Origin: Sistotremastrum niveocremeum HHB9708
Lineage: Eukaryota; Basidiomycota; Agaricomycetes; Sistotremastrales; Sistotremastraceae
Assembly: GCA_001630475.1 (NCBI GenBank)
Contig: KV419421.1
Coordinates: forward strand, 339,519-403,518
DNA length: 64,000 nucleotides
Reading direction: 5' to 3'
The notes beneath the pieces were generated by a model, which saw only the letters and a program-made list of their open reading frames with translations, had not been told where the DNA came from and made no database searches. The translations under genes and the position numbers were made by a program. Numbering within the stretch: the first letter of the stretch is position 1; each line of letters begins with the position of its first letter. Positions 10,751 through 22,147 of the stretch are shown here, one piece after another.

Positions 10751-12469
10751 TTATGGCATCCGTTGCCCCATGTGAAATATTTCGAGTTGACTGCCAGAGC
10801 CCGTCAACAACACTGGCTTACCAGTCGTCGGTTCAGGATACAACGCCAACGATGTGATCGCTGACTCAAATGTTCGATTGCAGGGACTTTGAATGGACAA
10901 ACTTGGGTCGTTTGAGTCAGAAGGTGATCGCATCTCCGGAAAGATGGGATCTCCGGAACGAAGCGACCACGCTCGGACAATTCGATCTTGCCCCGCAGCG
11001 GCTAGAAAGTCAAAATCGGGATCTAAAGCAAGACCCTATGGGATGAATAAGATAGTGAAGCCAGGGAAATATCGATTGTCTCGAGCTTACGAGATTAAGC
11101 GAATATGTGTTGATGTGTCCTGGATATTGAACAACGGGTTCTGCGTCCTCGGGACGACTAAACCGAAGGTCAAATGTCTTAATCTAGACAAAGCGAGTGA
11201 AGTGAGTTTAGCTATCATCTGACTTGGGATGTAAGATCGCACATGTCCTGAAGATGCAGCTACGAGTAACTTCCAGTCATCAAACAGCCTGACTTGAGTG
11301 ATCCCACTCCTGTGCGCATTGAAACGCGAGCCGAATAGATCCTGGCGCGCATCAGACGGTAATCGAACGTCAAAACGGCAGACGGATCCATTTCTGGCCC
11401 CGGCATATGTTAGGAACTGTCCAAAAGACAATGAGGTGACTGTGGTCTCGTTGAGAGCAGGCACGAGCTATCACCTTATCTTGACACACGCTCAGAACAT
11501 CGCTGTTCATCGGAAGCGACATAGGCGAAATTATAGCTTCAAGGTCGGACATATAGAATGCTCGCTTCTCAGACCCTTCATGGCCCAGATTAAATACTGA
11601 GGAGCAGGACGTAAAATACGACACTCACCCAAGACCACAGAAGACCCCGACACATCCATTGAGTGAACTGCTAGAACTGGCGGGTGGATCGAGATCATCC
11701 TTTATTCCAAAAAATCAGCAGAGGCCCAATACCTAGCCATGATAATCCGAACCTTCGGAAGGGGTCATTACAAGCTTCTGCCCACAACAGTTTCGGACCT
11801 GGTCCGAATGATGAAGATCTAGATCGGCAATCAGAAGAACACTTTTCGAGTAAAGAGGATTTGCGCGCACATCCAACCATTTCCTAGTTTGCGGAGAGAG
11901 GTGATCTGTTCCTCTCGTTAGGAAGATGACGACACTGCAATAGACAAGCATACAGTAGACATTGCAGTCGTGATTGCAATCGTATCCTCAGCCGTAGAGT
12001 GGTGAATCCAGCCATTAGAATCGCCTAATAGATAATGCTGTTCGTCGGCTGTGGTATCTGGAAATGACTGGCAGATTGCAGTTTATGAGGCTGGCAGTGG
12101 TACTCCGAGCACACAGACATACTAGAATGGATGTGATGGAGGCAACACTGTTTTCGAGTTCGAGTTTTTCGCGAGAAGATGTCAATGTCAAACTGTGATG
12201 CCACAATGGTCTGAAGCCGAAAGAAGTTTAGAACAAATGTGAATGAAGAAAGACTGGACCTACGTTAGGAGTCGTAGCCTTGTAGCGGCATTGACCGTCT
12301 TATTGACGTCCCTGATCTGTCGATGTAGTTTCTGAAGCCGTGGTTTAGAAGTGTTCTCGACCGCAATAGCAGGCTTGGGTAGCTCTAGAATCCTAGGCCG
12401 TGAACTCAGAGGAAAGTATTTTTGTTTCTCTTCGTCCCAGTAAAATCCGGGGAGCTGTCGTGGTGGCAT
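10751..12469 (-). CDS. WD40 protein, DCAF4-like
   Basis: Beta-propeller protein with an N-terminal LPGFYWDEEKQKYFPL, the signature start of DCAF4-type proteins, which serve as substrate receptors for CUL4-DDB1 ubiquitin ligases. Several short exons follow on the minus strand. Blade-like pieces include VTSLSFGQFLTYAGARNGSV followed by CRFDVRLP, ITQVRLFDDWKLLVAASSG, and a last exon ITSLALYPEPTTGKPVLLTG running to GQRMP. Introns around 12015-12260 and 10930-11090 were placed only roughly. DDB1, its expected partner, is encoded 33 kb away in this same window. The DCAF4 assignment rests on the N-terminal motif plus the propeller pattern; another WD40 subfamily is possible. Confidence 0.6.
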
Positions 12470-12794
12470 GAATTGAGCGTGTTGGTTGTGGCAAAATCGG
12501 ATTGATTGATAGGCTCAAGATGCAGGGGACGGTGTCCTAGTCTCGAATACCAGTTGCAGAAAGGGAAACGACAGAAAGGCGACTTCGGTGATAGCGGTCA
12601 TCAAATTCTGCTTCCGGCGCGGTCTCGGCACACTCGGCACAACTCTCTCTTATTTTTGCTCTCGTTCATGTAGTATTCGACTATTTCGAAATCCTAGATG
12701 AATCATACATAGCTCATGTATCCCCTCCCCCCACACACTAAGCTGAAAGATAGTCCGGGCCCTATATGAATGACATAGTGAGTCCGCCAAGTAT
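12470..12794 (-). other. intergenic, 5' of the WD40 gene
   Basis: Separates the WD40 start from the 3' end of the opsin gene on the same strand. It should hold the opsin 3'UTR and the WD40 promoter. No other feature seen. Confidence 0.4.
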
Positions 12795-13937
12795 TCACAA
12801 TCTCACAGTTATGTTACATACCGATAATTCAACAACGCCAGTCTTACTTCTTGGTTCGACCCAGGTGTCCGGAATGAGAGCAAGTGTGAATTCGCCCTCA
12901 CACAGAAAATCAACCGAAGCCAGAGCTATTCCGAATCCGGATTTAGCAAATATGTCCAAAACGGAGTAGGCAATTTGCTCTGTGTCAACACTGATATCAT
13001 AGGAATGAGCATATACAGCAACGGGAGAAGCGAGGGAGACTTACGATGAGATATTGAGGCCCTCGGCGAACAGTAGGTTGAGTGGGTAAGCACATAAGAG
13101 AACAAAGGCCCCGAGCGCTATTGGGGTGTAGAAGATTCCAACGCGTTCGTGTTGTCGTTTGACATCTGTGACGCGATTAAATTGGGATAATCGGATCTTG
13201 CTGAATAACCCACCTCTCCGCCCTACCACAAGCAACATGTATGCCACCCATGCGACAAACAGCCATGAAGATCCCCACCAGAGAAATTTGCGGCTTGGTA
13301 AAGAATGGACCGTTAGCTCTGGCAGATCATGCACTGAGAAGCAAAGTTATAGATACCTGTTGTCGGCACTCAACGCTGCGATCCAGCCCGTTTGAGAGAG
13401 AGCCTGGCTGCCGAATACGATAAACCCAATGTTGACCCAGGACATGCCAGACAGAAGGCCGATTTGAAACATATTCAGGAACATTGTCGCCGACCAGTCG
13501 ATGTAATGTTGGTGGAAAACTTGTCGGAAGGGATAAACGTTCTGCGGATTTTCGTGCCAGCTGAGAGGGGGTTGAGATACCCATGTCCATCCCTTGCCGG
13601 CGGCCATATGATAATAGTTGATCTGTTCCATAGATGAACGAACTGGGTTGCCATAGGGTCAATGGCATGACTGACTGCGCCAATAAAGTTGATCAAGGCT
13701 CCAAGGTAGAAAAATGCGCGCTTCCGAGCAGGTGCCTTGAAGCTGACGAGAAGGAGACCAGCCCAAGTCAGGGCGAAGATAGCGGAAGCAACCCATAGCG
13801 CTACTTTCCCAGATTTCGCTGAAGAACTATCTCGATCAGGTTATTGACGCAAGACAAATCAAGGACGTACTGATAGAGAATACGACGGTGTTACTGTTCG
13901 GAGGGCTAGCCATGGCAGGATTCAAGTCGAATTCCAT
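12795..13937 (-). CDS. divergent microbial-type rhodopsin
   Basis: Seven-helix opsin of the fungal/haloarchaeal rhodopsin superfamily. Start MEFDLNPAMASPP, intron, then the first helix VALWVASAIFALTWAGLLLV. The helix C region is HQHYIDWSATMFLNMFQIGL: the Asp equivalent to bacteriorhodopsin D85 and the Trp after it are kept. The R82 position is His, T90-P91 is Met-Phe, and the D96 donor position is Gln. Helix F has VLLCAYPLNLLFAEG, with Leu where the pocket tryptophans W182 and W189 are expected. Helix G reads YSVLDIFAKSGFGIAL, with Asp (D212) and the retinal-binding Lys both present (Lys codon at 12942-12944). The last intron joins ISS to VDTEQIAYSV by way of an acceptor at about 12983. The end is a tail in VELSVCNITVRL. 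A light sensor or altered pump is inferred; it is not one of the lysine-less HSP30/YRO2-type relatives. Confidence 0.75.
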
Positions 13938-14578
13938 AGTGGGATGCAAAGGGGAGCAGAGTGGTCCTCGAATTAATCTTCAGATTGGGCTGCAGTATCG
14001 CTTCTGTCGACATTAATATTCGCTCCCTGTGTCCCGGACTTTGATGCTTCCCGTCCATTCACAGATCATCTCCGTTCCGGTATTCCATCACATCGCTTGC
14101 AGCAGCATGCTCACATGCATCCTTGGCACACAGGGAGGGATGCAAACGAAATTGAATCGTCGTGTTGTGTTTGCCAATTTCGAGTGCGTTGAGATCGACG
14201 CGCCCGGTTCAAGAAGAGCGCAAGGAAGAGCGCGCCTGTTCACTAGTTCACTTCCGGTCGCTCTTTGACGATTTATTGGTACCCGATGAAACCTCGCTAT
14301 CGCTGAGCCTGTCTTCACGCTTTTCTTTGAGGGACGATGACTATGTTTTCCGAGACCCCTTCTCTTCTTCCAGCAGCCCACATCGCGGTTGAACCTTGAA
14401 CGCTCATTCTCTTGCTCATTCTAGCCTGAGACTAACATTCTGGTGTTTGTGTTATTGTCTTTCCCAAGACTCTGCCCACGGTCATCTGGACCCTTCAAAT
14501 CACGGTAAACGCCCGTTGGGTGTACGACCTTTACTCTGAAATCAAGGATTTGTCTCTGTCTGCTGCAAACTGCCTCTC
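13938..14578. other. divergent intergenic region, opsin / beta-trefoil
   Basis: About 640 bases between two divergent start codons. It contains short frames with Ser runs but no supported exon. It probably carries both promoters. No clear TATA box was located. Confidence 0.4.
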
Positions 14579-15311
14579 ATGCCTCTGGATAACGGTCTTT
14601 ACACAATTCAAAACGCGTATTCCTCAGGATTTCTGAAGAATACGCGTGTCGATAACGAGGTTCTTCTCTACGATAATGGATACGCTGACCAAAGCACAGT
14701 GTGTAGTTGATTTCCTTCTCACTAGCGAACGCGTCCATGAATTCTGACCATAGTCAACATGCTTATTCGTCAGGTCTTCAAACTCAAGCGAATTGCAGGG
14801 AACTGTTACACGATCATGCTGGACCATACAACACTTCGTCTCTATGTGGCTGAAGCTCCCACCGCGACTTCGGAGAGTGGAGATATCGTGCCAGTCTGTG
14901 TTTCCTTGAAAGCGATTTGTTCCCCATATCTCATTTAGCTGGACAGGGTCCAGTTGTCGCCATGAGTAGCTCTTACTCAGAAATTGAGCTACAGGATGCA
15001 CAGGCTGGAACCTTCAGGTTTGCTATCTATCCTCTTAATGCATGATAATGCTATAGCTGAGAGCTTGATGTAGGATGGGAAACCCATGCAGTGGCACGTA
15101 CTTCACCCTTGCGAAAGATGCTGGCAACCCTAACGTCAGCGCTACGCTACCTCTTCCTTGTGTGTTACTTACCATTGATAGACAGGTAGAAGTCGCAGCA
15201 CCGGATGGACAATCTAAAGACCTTTGGGTATTCATCAAGAGGATTAGGCTCAGCTCCCCGTCTGCACCTGGATCTCATAAGATGATCGAAATCATGCTTC
15301 CTTCTGACTGA
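14579..15311 (+). CDS. beta-trefoil protein (lectin- or mycocypin-like)
   Basis: Small intracellular-type protein with no signal peptide, rebuilt from about three exons. The start is MPLDNGLYTIQNAYSSGF. Intron 1 (about 14702-14774) joins ADQST to VFKLKRIAGNCYTIML. Intron 2 ends in ATTTAG at about 14937 and leads to GQGPVVAMSSSYSEIELQ. The last intron joins TFR to MGNPCSGTYFTLAKDAG. The three G-x-Y-x-[IL] segments (GLYTIQ, GNCYTIM, GTYFTLA) spaced 50-60 residues apart are the pseudo-threefold pattern of the beta-trefoil fold. That fold is shared in mushrooms by ricin-B-like lectins and by I48/I66 protease inhibitors. Ligand or target unknown. The exon set is my reconstruction. Confidence 0.5.
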
Positions 15312-15532
15312 TGGCTTCCACCCCGCTCAAGATCGTCCAGAATAAATAAATCATTCAGTGATATTGTCGCGAGCTGGAAAATTGGGACATTCCGGATGGC
15401 GCCGTGTTTGGTTTTTGTCTATCCCGTCCTGTTCATGAGACCAGTAATACAATTCCAGGCTTCATCCCGCTGTTTGGTCTTCCGTACATAAACACATATC
15501 GACAATCTACGTCCAAGTAGTTCCCGACCCTC

Positions 15533-18165
15533 TTATTCTTTCCCGATCATTCCGGTCCAGTCATACTTGTCATATTGTTGCCGAAACCTCCTCACTCGCT
15601 CCTTATTTGAGGCAAAATCGATCTTTTTAGGCCGCCTCCACCGTCGTGGCTCTAATTCCAGTACACCACCAATAATCTCCGCCGCGAACCATCTATCAGA
15701 AAGTGTCAACAACTACATCATCCGAGAAGTTATAACTCACCTTGGAAATTCGCCTCCTCCCTTGTCGCCTTCATCAACAGCGCCGTCTCCTTCACCTGCA
15801 CCAGCAGCATCTCCAACACCCTCGATGACGTGGCCGTACCCTTTTTCGCCTTTATAGTCCCATTGTACCATGAAATAAGGCAGATTAGGGACCATTGCTC
15901 GTCGGAAACCACCCGGACGGGCGGAGAAGTCGATGAGCTTCTTGTGGGTAGACCACTCCGCTTCAGACGAAAGGATAGATTCCTGCAAGAGAGCGGTTAA
16001 TCATTCATTTGCCGTAAAGGACAGAAAATTTACCTTGAAGTAACCTGGGAGGAGTTCGAACTCGTCCCAAGGGACTGGAACGCATTCGATGACTGTATGC
16101 CGCTGCCATTTGAGACTCAGGACAGTTTCGTAAAACACGACCCCTTTATCTTCGGCAGCGAACATCTTCATGAGGCACTTCATGAAGTTCTATGGATAGG
16201 CTTTAGAAAGGCTTGATGGCCAATGGGTTGAGACTCACCCGGACTTCGTCCCAAACGTCATCGTCAGCTTCGAGCATCGTCAGATGATGCTGTATGGGCA
16301 CAATATGAGCGTGTCCATCCACCAATTCCTGGCTGGTTGTACAGGCCAGATAGGCTCGTGTGCCCATCGCGATTACGGCAGCAGAAGGAGGCGAATCATC
16401 TTCCTTGAAACAATGCGGACAGGTGGCCATAACTTTCTGCGTCTTGGCATAATCTGCGACAAGGCTGAGTGAATGCAGGGGAAAACGATCAGCACCCACC
16501 ATGGATGGCGAATTGTCTTCTCATAGCGTCTGTTCTCATCTTTCTCCTCCCGAGTTTATCCGCATTATCATCCATATATTCAAGATCATCCTCAAACTTC
16601 CCGTCGCCGGCAATGGCCCTGGCCATCTGCGCATCCAGATTCTTCTCGTCTTCAATCCCGGCTCCAAATCTCTCCTGCCTGACCAGGTCTCCGAGCGTCG
16701 TCGAATCATCATCGGCGTTATATCGAACGACATCGCCCGTTTTTGGATCACGAGTTTCGACTCGGGCGGGTTTCTTGCGTCGATTTCCTGGTCGTTCAGA
16801 GGCGTCCTCGGAGGTGCTCGGGGCACTGACGCCATAATCATAAAGTCGTCCGCGGGAATCGAGGGTAGGCAGGACTTCTACTCGCGTTGCTGAAGATTCA
16901 TGTTGATGAGAACGTTCAAGGGCTTCTTCGTATTCCGCTTGAAGCTTCTCCGCATCAGCTCCTCCCATCAACTTTGCTCGGAGTGCTCGAGCTTGCAGCT
17001 TATTGAGATCTGATGTAGATAGAACATCTTTTGGGAGACTAGGTTTGGGCAGTTGAGGAGTAAGGACTGAGGGGATAGGGGTACGGCCGTGTGCTCTGGG
17101 AGGAGGAGTGGAGGTAGATGATCGGAGATTTTCAATCGTGCGGTTTGGGAAAGGTGGAAGTGATGGTCGACCAGTGCTCGGCGTTGATGGCGTACTGTCA
17201 GTCCCAACGACTGGACGACGGAATGATCCACTTCGACTAGGTGGACCACTGCCAACATCGCTAAACATGTAGCCTGTCTCGCCGAGCGAGTCTCTAGGTC
17301 TCCCTTTTCCTTTGCGTCCTTCTCCGCCCATAGATGACCGTCTGCCCTCGCGCTCGTCGACGAGCTTTCGTTCTTCGAGGGCCTCACGAAATTCGTCCAA
17401 GGAGTCGTATCTTTCTAATGCCATTTCTTCGACCGGCTTGCCCTCTTCTTCGGCTGCCTCTATCGTTCGACGAAGTTTGGTCATTCGCCATTGGGAGCCG
17501 GCACCCCCTGGAACGAATTTTCGCTTTGGGGTCTCGAGGGAAGCCGGTGTAGTGTCAATGAGAGACCCTGCTTGAACGGCGATGTTTTTGTTAATCTCTT
17601 TAGAAGAAATCTTGGCCTTGATAGCAATATAATCAGAGCGAGGGAACGAATCAAAGGATACAACTCACCTCTTGAAGTTCGCGTAATTCGGGTGCTTTCT
17701 TCTTGTGTTCAGTTCCCAAACTCGAGAAGAAGTCAATGCCCCCAGCCATCGTTCTCTTATCTCCCGTTTGTTCTCCGTACTCTTCAGTTAGATCTCCATC
17801 ACTCGAGATTAAACGGGAAGATGACGAAGGGTTCTCTGAGAGCATCCATTCATCACGCTGGAGTTTGCTCTCTGTGGCGTGGCTTGGAGGCAAGGGAGGC
17901 GGATTTGATGCATTCTGGTTGGACGTGAGATCAAGATCTCGAGCTGATGGGATGTTCGTGACTGGCTTAGTAAAGGTTAACTAATGAGCATAATAGTTCG
18001 AGAGATATGTTGGCCACGAACCTCTATGTCAATGTTCTTTTCGACCCACATGTCCTCGTCATCGTCGTCTACAACGTTGAGCCGGCTCTTTGACTTATGT
18101 TTCTTCCTTTCACCACCTTCATTATCATGCTTTCGACGTTTCTTTGATTCCTTGTCCTTGCCCAT
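15533..18165 (-). CDS. CWF19: CWF19-like spliceosome / lariat debranching cofactor
   Basis: Homologue of Cwf19/CWF19L2, which acts in late spliceosome complexes and helps lariat debranching. The N-terminus is basic and acidic in turn (MGKDKESKKRRKHDNEGG, then DDDDEDMWVEK). A large central exon (16489-17484) holds low-complexity linkers and LNKLQARALRAKLMGGADAE. The C-terminal part has both CwfJ domains. The first, HIT-like, contains CPHCFKEDDSPP, VIAMGTRAYLACT and VDGHAHIVPIQHHLTML, with the HxHxxP-type motif. The second contains KWQRHTVIECVPVPWDEFEL, PGGFRRAMVPNLPYFMVQWD and a tail ending DWTGMIGKE. Nuclear. About 770 residues. Its start codon is 37 bases from the divergent CitE-like gene. 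Confidence 0.92.
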
Positions 18166-18202
18166 GTGAGTTCAGGTGACGTCGGCGTCTAAGTCGAATC
18201 CG
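18166..18202. promoter_or_regulatory. 37-base divergent start-to-start interval
   Basis: Only 37 bases separate the ATG of the CWF19-like gene from the ATG of the CitE-like gene. Transcription starts must either overlap or lie inside the opposite coding region, or a longer 5' exon exists for one gene. No TATA box fits. Confidence 0.55.
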
Positions 18203-19604
18203 ATGTTGCGACTGACTTCGACGTTCAAGTCAACCTCTCAGGCCAGAAATATTCGTAGAACTATTTCCACTGTACCAAATGCATACTTTGATCGACCTCG
18301 GCGTTCTTATCTCTATGGTATAGTCTTTAGTCAACTTTTGGCAGCGTTGCTCATGCATGAAACCCACGCAGTCCCAGCATCGTCTGATCGAATGCTGAAC
18401 AAGTCATTGCAGACGGATGCAGATACGATAATATACGACCTTGAGGACAGCGTGGCGCCTGCATCTAAATCCACTGCTCGCTCAGGTCTGGTTGATTTTC
18501 TCCAGGTGCGTGTATTATATACTTCTTGCAGCTTCACACCTGATAGCCGTGGTATACGTAGTCTTCCTCTCATCTGCCACCGAGAGATCGGGTCGCTGTT
18601 CGCGTGAATGACTTCACCACTGAGAACTTTGCATTCGACATTGAAGCCTTGAAGACAATTCATAAACACGTCTCCACTATCGTGATTCCGAAAGTTGAAG
18701 ACCTCGGCCCATTCGAGTCCATTGCTGGTCATTCATGGAATGTTGTGGCGAGCATAGAAAGTGCGGCCTCTATGTGGAATATCGGCAATATTGCGTCATG
18801 GAATAAAAGGAATGTCGGTTCATCAGTCTCCTTGGTTGCCCTTCTGGTGAGACTCGAATCATCGTATCCTGGCTCGTCAATAACATTGGCAGTTTGCTGC
18901 TGAGGACTGTCAGTGATGTCCATCATCATATGCCTGAGAGCCTCAAATCTCCACAGATTGTGCCACCGCGTCGATCCAACGATCCCGCTCTCGGCTTGAG
19001 CTCTTATATCCTCGATCTCAGATGGTCACTGCAGCCAAAGCATTTGGGTTGCATGCTATTGACATGGTGTGTTCTATCCATCCTCGTCCTATCGCAGCCT
19101 GATAGCTCTATAGGTCAACGTCAATTATCAAGACGAAGAATATATGCGGGATGAATGTGAAGATGGTCGTCGACTGGGTTTTGATGGCAAGGTTCGCTCA
19201 TGTGATTCTGTCTCGCGGCGTTCATTGATGGCAGAATAGCAAGCAATACATCCTTCACAAGTGGCATTGATCAACAAAATTTATGCGCCTTCTGAACAAG
19301 GTACTCATTTGAAGATCCCTCAAGGTTGAAACTGACGCTAAGGCCTCCAGCAATCCTTCGAGCGGCAAAAATCGTGCACCACATGCGCAGGTTTCACGAA
19401 TTTGGCTCTGGTGCTTTTGGCTTGACCCTTGAGGGAGACTCCAAGGGCCGAAAAGAGATGATCGATGCGCCAATGCTTAAACAGGTATGATTCCCTCCGG
19501 CATTGCGTCCTGTCACCCAACAACGCGCTCATCGGCGACAGGCAGAACAAATTTTGAAGATGGCAGAAGTTGCTGGTCTCAAGATTCCAGATCTTGATCA
19601 CTAG
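18203..19604 (+). CDS. citrate lyase beta-like (CitE/CLYBL-type), mitochondrial
   Basis: HpcH/HpaI aldolase superfamily member of the CitE type; the animal relative CLYBL is a mitochondrial citramalyl-CoA lyase and malate synthase-like enzyme. The ATG is at 18203; an upstream frame extension begins with GTG, not ATG. The N-terminus (MLRLTSTFKSTSQARNIRRT) is a typical mitochondrial targeting peptide. TIIYDLEDSVAP carries the metal-binding acidic residues, followed by RVAVRVN, TIVIPKVEDLG and SIESAASMWNI. A splice at about 18912-18956 restores FAAEDYCAT, the family signature, then VTAAKAFGLHAIDM, VNVNYQDEEYMRDE, GRRLGFDGK, QAIHPSQVALIN, and the end AGLKIPDLDH. About eight short introns. All key motifs are present, so the gene looks intact. 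Confidence 0.88.
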
Positions 19605-20350
19605 GCCTAAAATTTTGTGCTCCACTCAAGAAGCGATCGACGGTGGGGCTGAACCCAGAGCCCTGCGTCTCCCACACGGTTATATCTGCTTCCAATCAGT
19701 GCCGACCGCTGGATATCTAGCCGGTAAACCCAGGACAGCTCGGCGAAACATCTGCGTCATCTTTTCCTCCGTTGTATTTCGTACTCGGCATTCTCTGCGA
19801 ATCTCCTGGTTCGACCGCATTTATACATGATCATTCTAGGATCATTCCTCGACACGACACGAGAGACGCGACTTCGCTGTATACTCATCCACTGGTCCAC
19901 GCGCCGTCGTGCGATTAGAACTTCGAGAACGCACAACGGCGCTACGGGCAGAGGTCACGTTGAGGGAATTTGACGTGCCAGGCACGGATCTGCAGCCTTG
20001 GAAGTCAATGCCCGTTCCGAAGATTTCATGGTTCGCGCTCCACTCTTCTAAATATTCGCGTTCTGCGACAAGTGTAGACCTTGTACGAGGAGTTTCGTGT
20101 ATTTTTGTAGATGCCTGTATGTAGAATGGGCAGGGTCAAGCATAGAAAAGATATTTTGTTGCTTGAGATGACGGCGGGGAGTTCGGCATTGACCGGTTCA
20201 CTGCCGGAGATTTTCCTTCACTCCATCGCGCCGAAGTGTATGTACAACGCAAAAAGTCGAATGAATGCCTCGGGATCTGGTTAAGTCTAGGCACACCCCC
20301 TGACACATGGCCCCGTCAAAAGTGCTCTGTCTTGTTGGTAACCCAGAAAG
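19605..20350 (+). other. intergenic spacer
   Basis: Between the CitE-like gene and the secreted-protein gene. Short plus-strand frames here show no motif. The last 200 bases are the likely promoter of the downstream gene. Confidence 0.4.
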
Positions 20351-22147
20351 ATGTTTTCGTCGACGCTTGTAGCTCTCTCGAACTCTCTGGGTCTAGCTTG
20401 CTTGCCACTTTCTGTACTGGCGCTATCAGACGATATACTGAGTACCCAAGCCCTATTCAATGTCCCAGCTTTCGGAGCGAATCAGGGCGAATCAACGCAA
20501 ACGTGGAACTATCCCCCATCTCGCGAGGCCCCTCATAATCTCGTGTTCAACGCCATCGATTCCGTTCTAAACTCATGGGCTTCAAAACTCTATCGCAACG
20601 GGCATGCTTTCTTCCCAGCTACTATTCCAAGAGGAACGGTACTGTATCACGGCAAAGATGCACACGCACAACCGACGGGCCCAGAGTGGCTCGCATTCGA
20701 TCCTGAACATTCGTACATGTTCAGTACCTTCAGTTCAAGATCTTGGCTCTTGACTTACGAGGTCAACGATGCGTTGAAAATGGGGATGTTTGATGGGAGC
20801 TCGGCAGCGAAGATGGATGGAGGGAGCATGGACTTGCAGGACATGCTGATATGGGGCTGGACGATTGAAGAGAATCTTGGATCAAGGGAAAATGAGAGGA
20901 TTGAGCAACTGTGCCAATGGGGAGAAGAGCTTGGATTGGATGGATTTATTCGGTAGGTCGCACCTCTTCATATTCAAGGCCTATGTGCTCATCCCATGCT
21001 TTCAGGCTAGAAGTTTCCTAGTAAGTCTGGTTTCATTAGAACTCCCGACGTGTGTTAATCTCTTTTTCAGTGAAATCATGCTCTGCGATTTCACTAAAAA
21101 ACTGCGCGTCGTATCGCAGTCAAAATTGACTCCTTCAAACATCGCAGACGTTGTTCCCCAACCTGTGCCACCAACTTTCGAGTCTACCAGCTTAGCAGAG
21201 AACATCTCAGAAGGACGCTTACCGCCCCCAGGGTGGATTGGATCCTTCCGGTCGTTACCGTCAGTCATCACCGAAGCCCTGTTAGCTGGTCAATGGCATA
21301 CTCCCGAATCGAGAGTAAAAGTTGACATGTCTCGCTACGTTACATTCCTCAATCCCAAATTCACCTCCGTCACAACCTATCGAAAAGAGAACCCTAGCCG
21401 ACTGGGGTTCAGGATAGGAAACGCCACCGCGGAGGAGATCTCAACGTTCAAAAGCGATGTGGTCACCGCTCTGCAGGCCGCGCCTGATGCTGCGAGCGGA
21501 ATCGACTGGAGAAGTATCTCCAGAGTCATTGTGGAGAGATTCAGCGACCGTATAGAGCGCTTGAATCATACACTTAGCCGTGTCGATGACGGCTCAATCA
21601 ACGCATCGACTGCTGCATCCAGCGCCCGATCCCAGCTGCAAGTGATGTTGATGCCATATCTTCTCACCCACGCTGTCCCCTCCAACGACTCGAGCGCTTC
21701 TCCAGATGCCGATATCGCATGGGCAAAACCAATCCACGAGATGTGTTCTACAACTCTCATTCCCCGATTGGGAGACGATGCTCTCGAAAGCGAAGTCTTT
21801 CTGCGTGACAGTATTCATGGAGTTACCAAGGAGATCTGTCGGGTTGTCACTCTCCTTTGGACTAGTGCGTACGATATCGAGTTCCAGCCGGTCCCTGTGG
21901 TCGAGAGTCGGGTTTCTCGATGGGGCCGGCAGGTGCGCGAGTTGATGACGTGGTTAGGTTGGGCCAGTTGGGTACGATGTCGCCCAGCATGTTCGGATGA
22001 TGTAAGCGTTATCAAGCTTTCCAGATTGTATGCTCTTCACTCATACGATGCACGCAGAGCTTTTGTTATTTACCTACTTGGAGCGCGTCGCCTGACGCAG
22101 AGCTCGCAAGCATGGAACCTAAATGTATGCGCTGGGACCACTCATGA
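20351..22147 (+). CDS. conserved secreted protein of unknown function
   Basis: Starts MFSSTLVALSNSLGLACLPL followed by SVLALSDD, a clear signal peptide. Exon 1 contains SWASKLYRNGHAFFPATIPR, GTVLYHG, PEWLAFDPEHSYMFSTFSS and LQDMLIWGWTIEENLGSREN. A short intron near 20955 leads into a second long exon with EIMLCDFTKKLRVVS, PPPGWIGSFRSLPSVITEAL and KVDMSRYVTFLNPKFTSV. It has several NxS/T sites and few cysteines, as expected for an extracellular or vacuolar glycoprotein. I place a last intron at about 22002-22058 (GTAAGC...CGCAG), so that CRPACSDD joins SFCYLPTWSASPDAELASME and ends RWDHS at 22147. About 560 residues. I do not recognise a catalytic family, though the conserved Trp/Tyr blocks look enzyme-like. 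Confidence 0.75.

Noticed and set aside
12850-12862. GGTTCGACCCAGG, resembling a tRNA B box
   Set aside because: No matching A box or cloverleaf can be folded around it, and it lies inside the opsin last exon.
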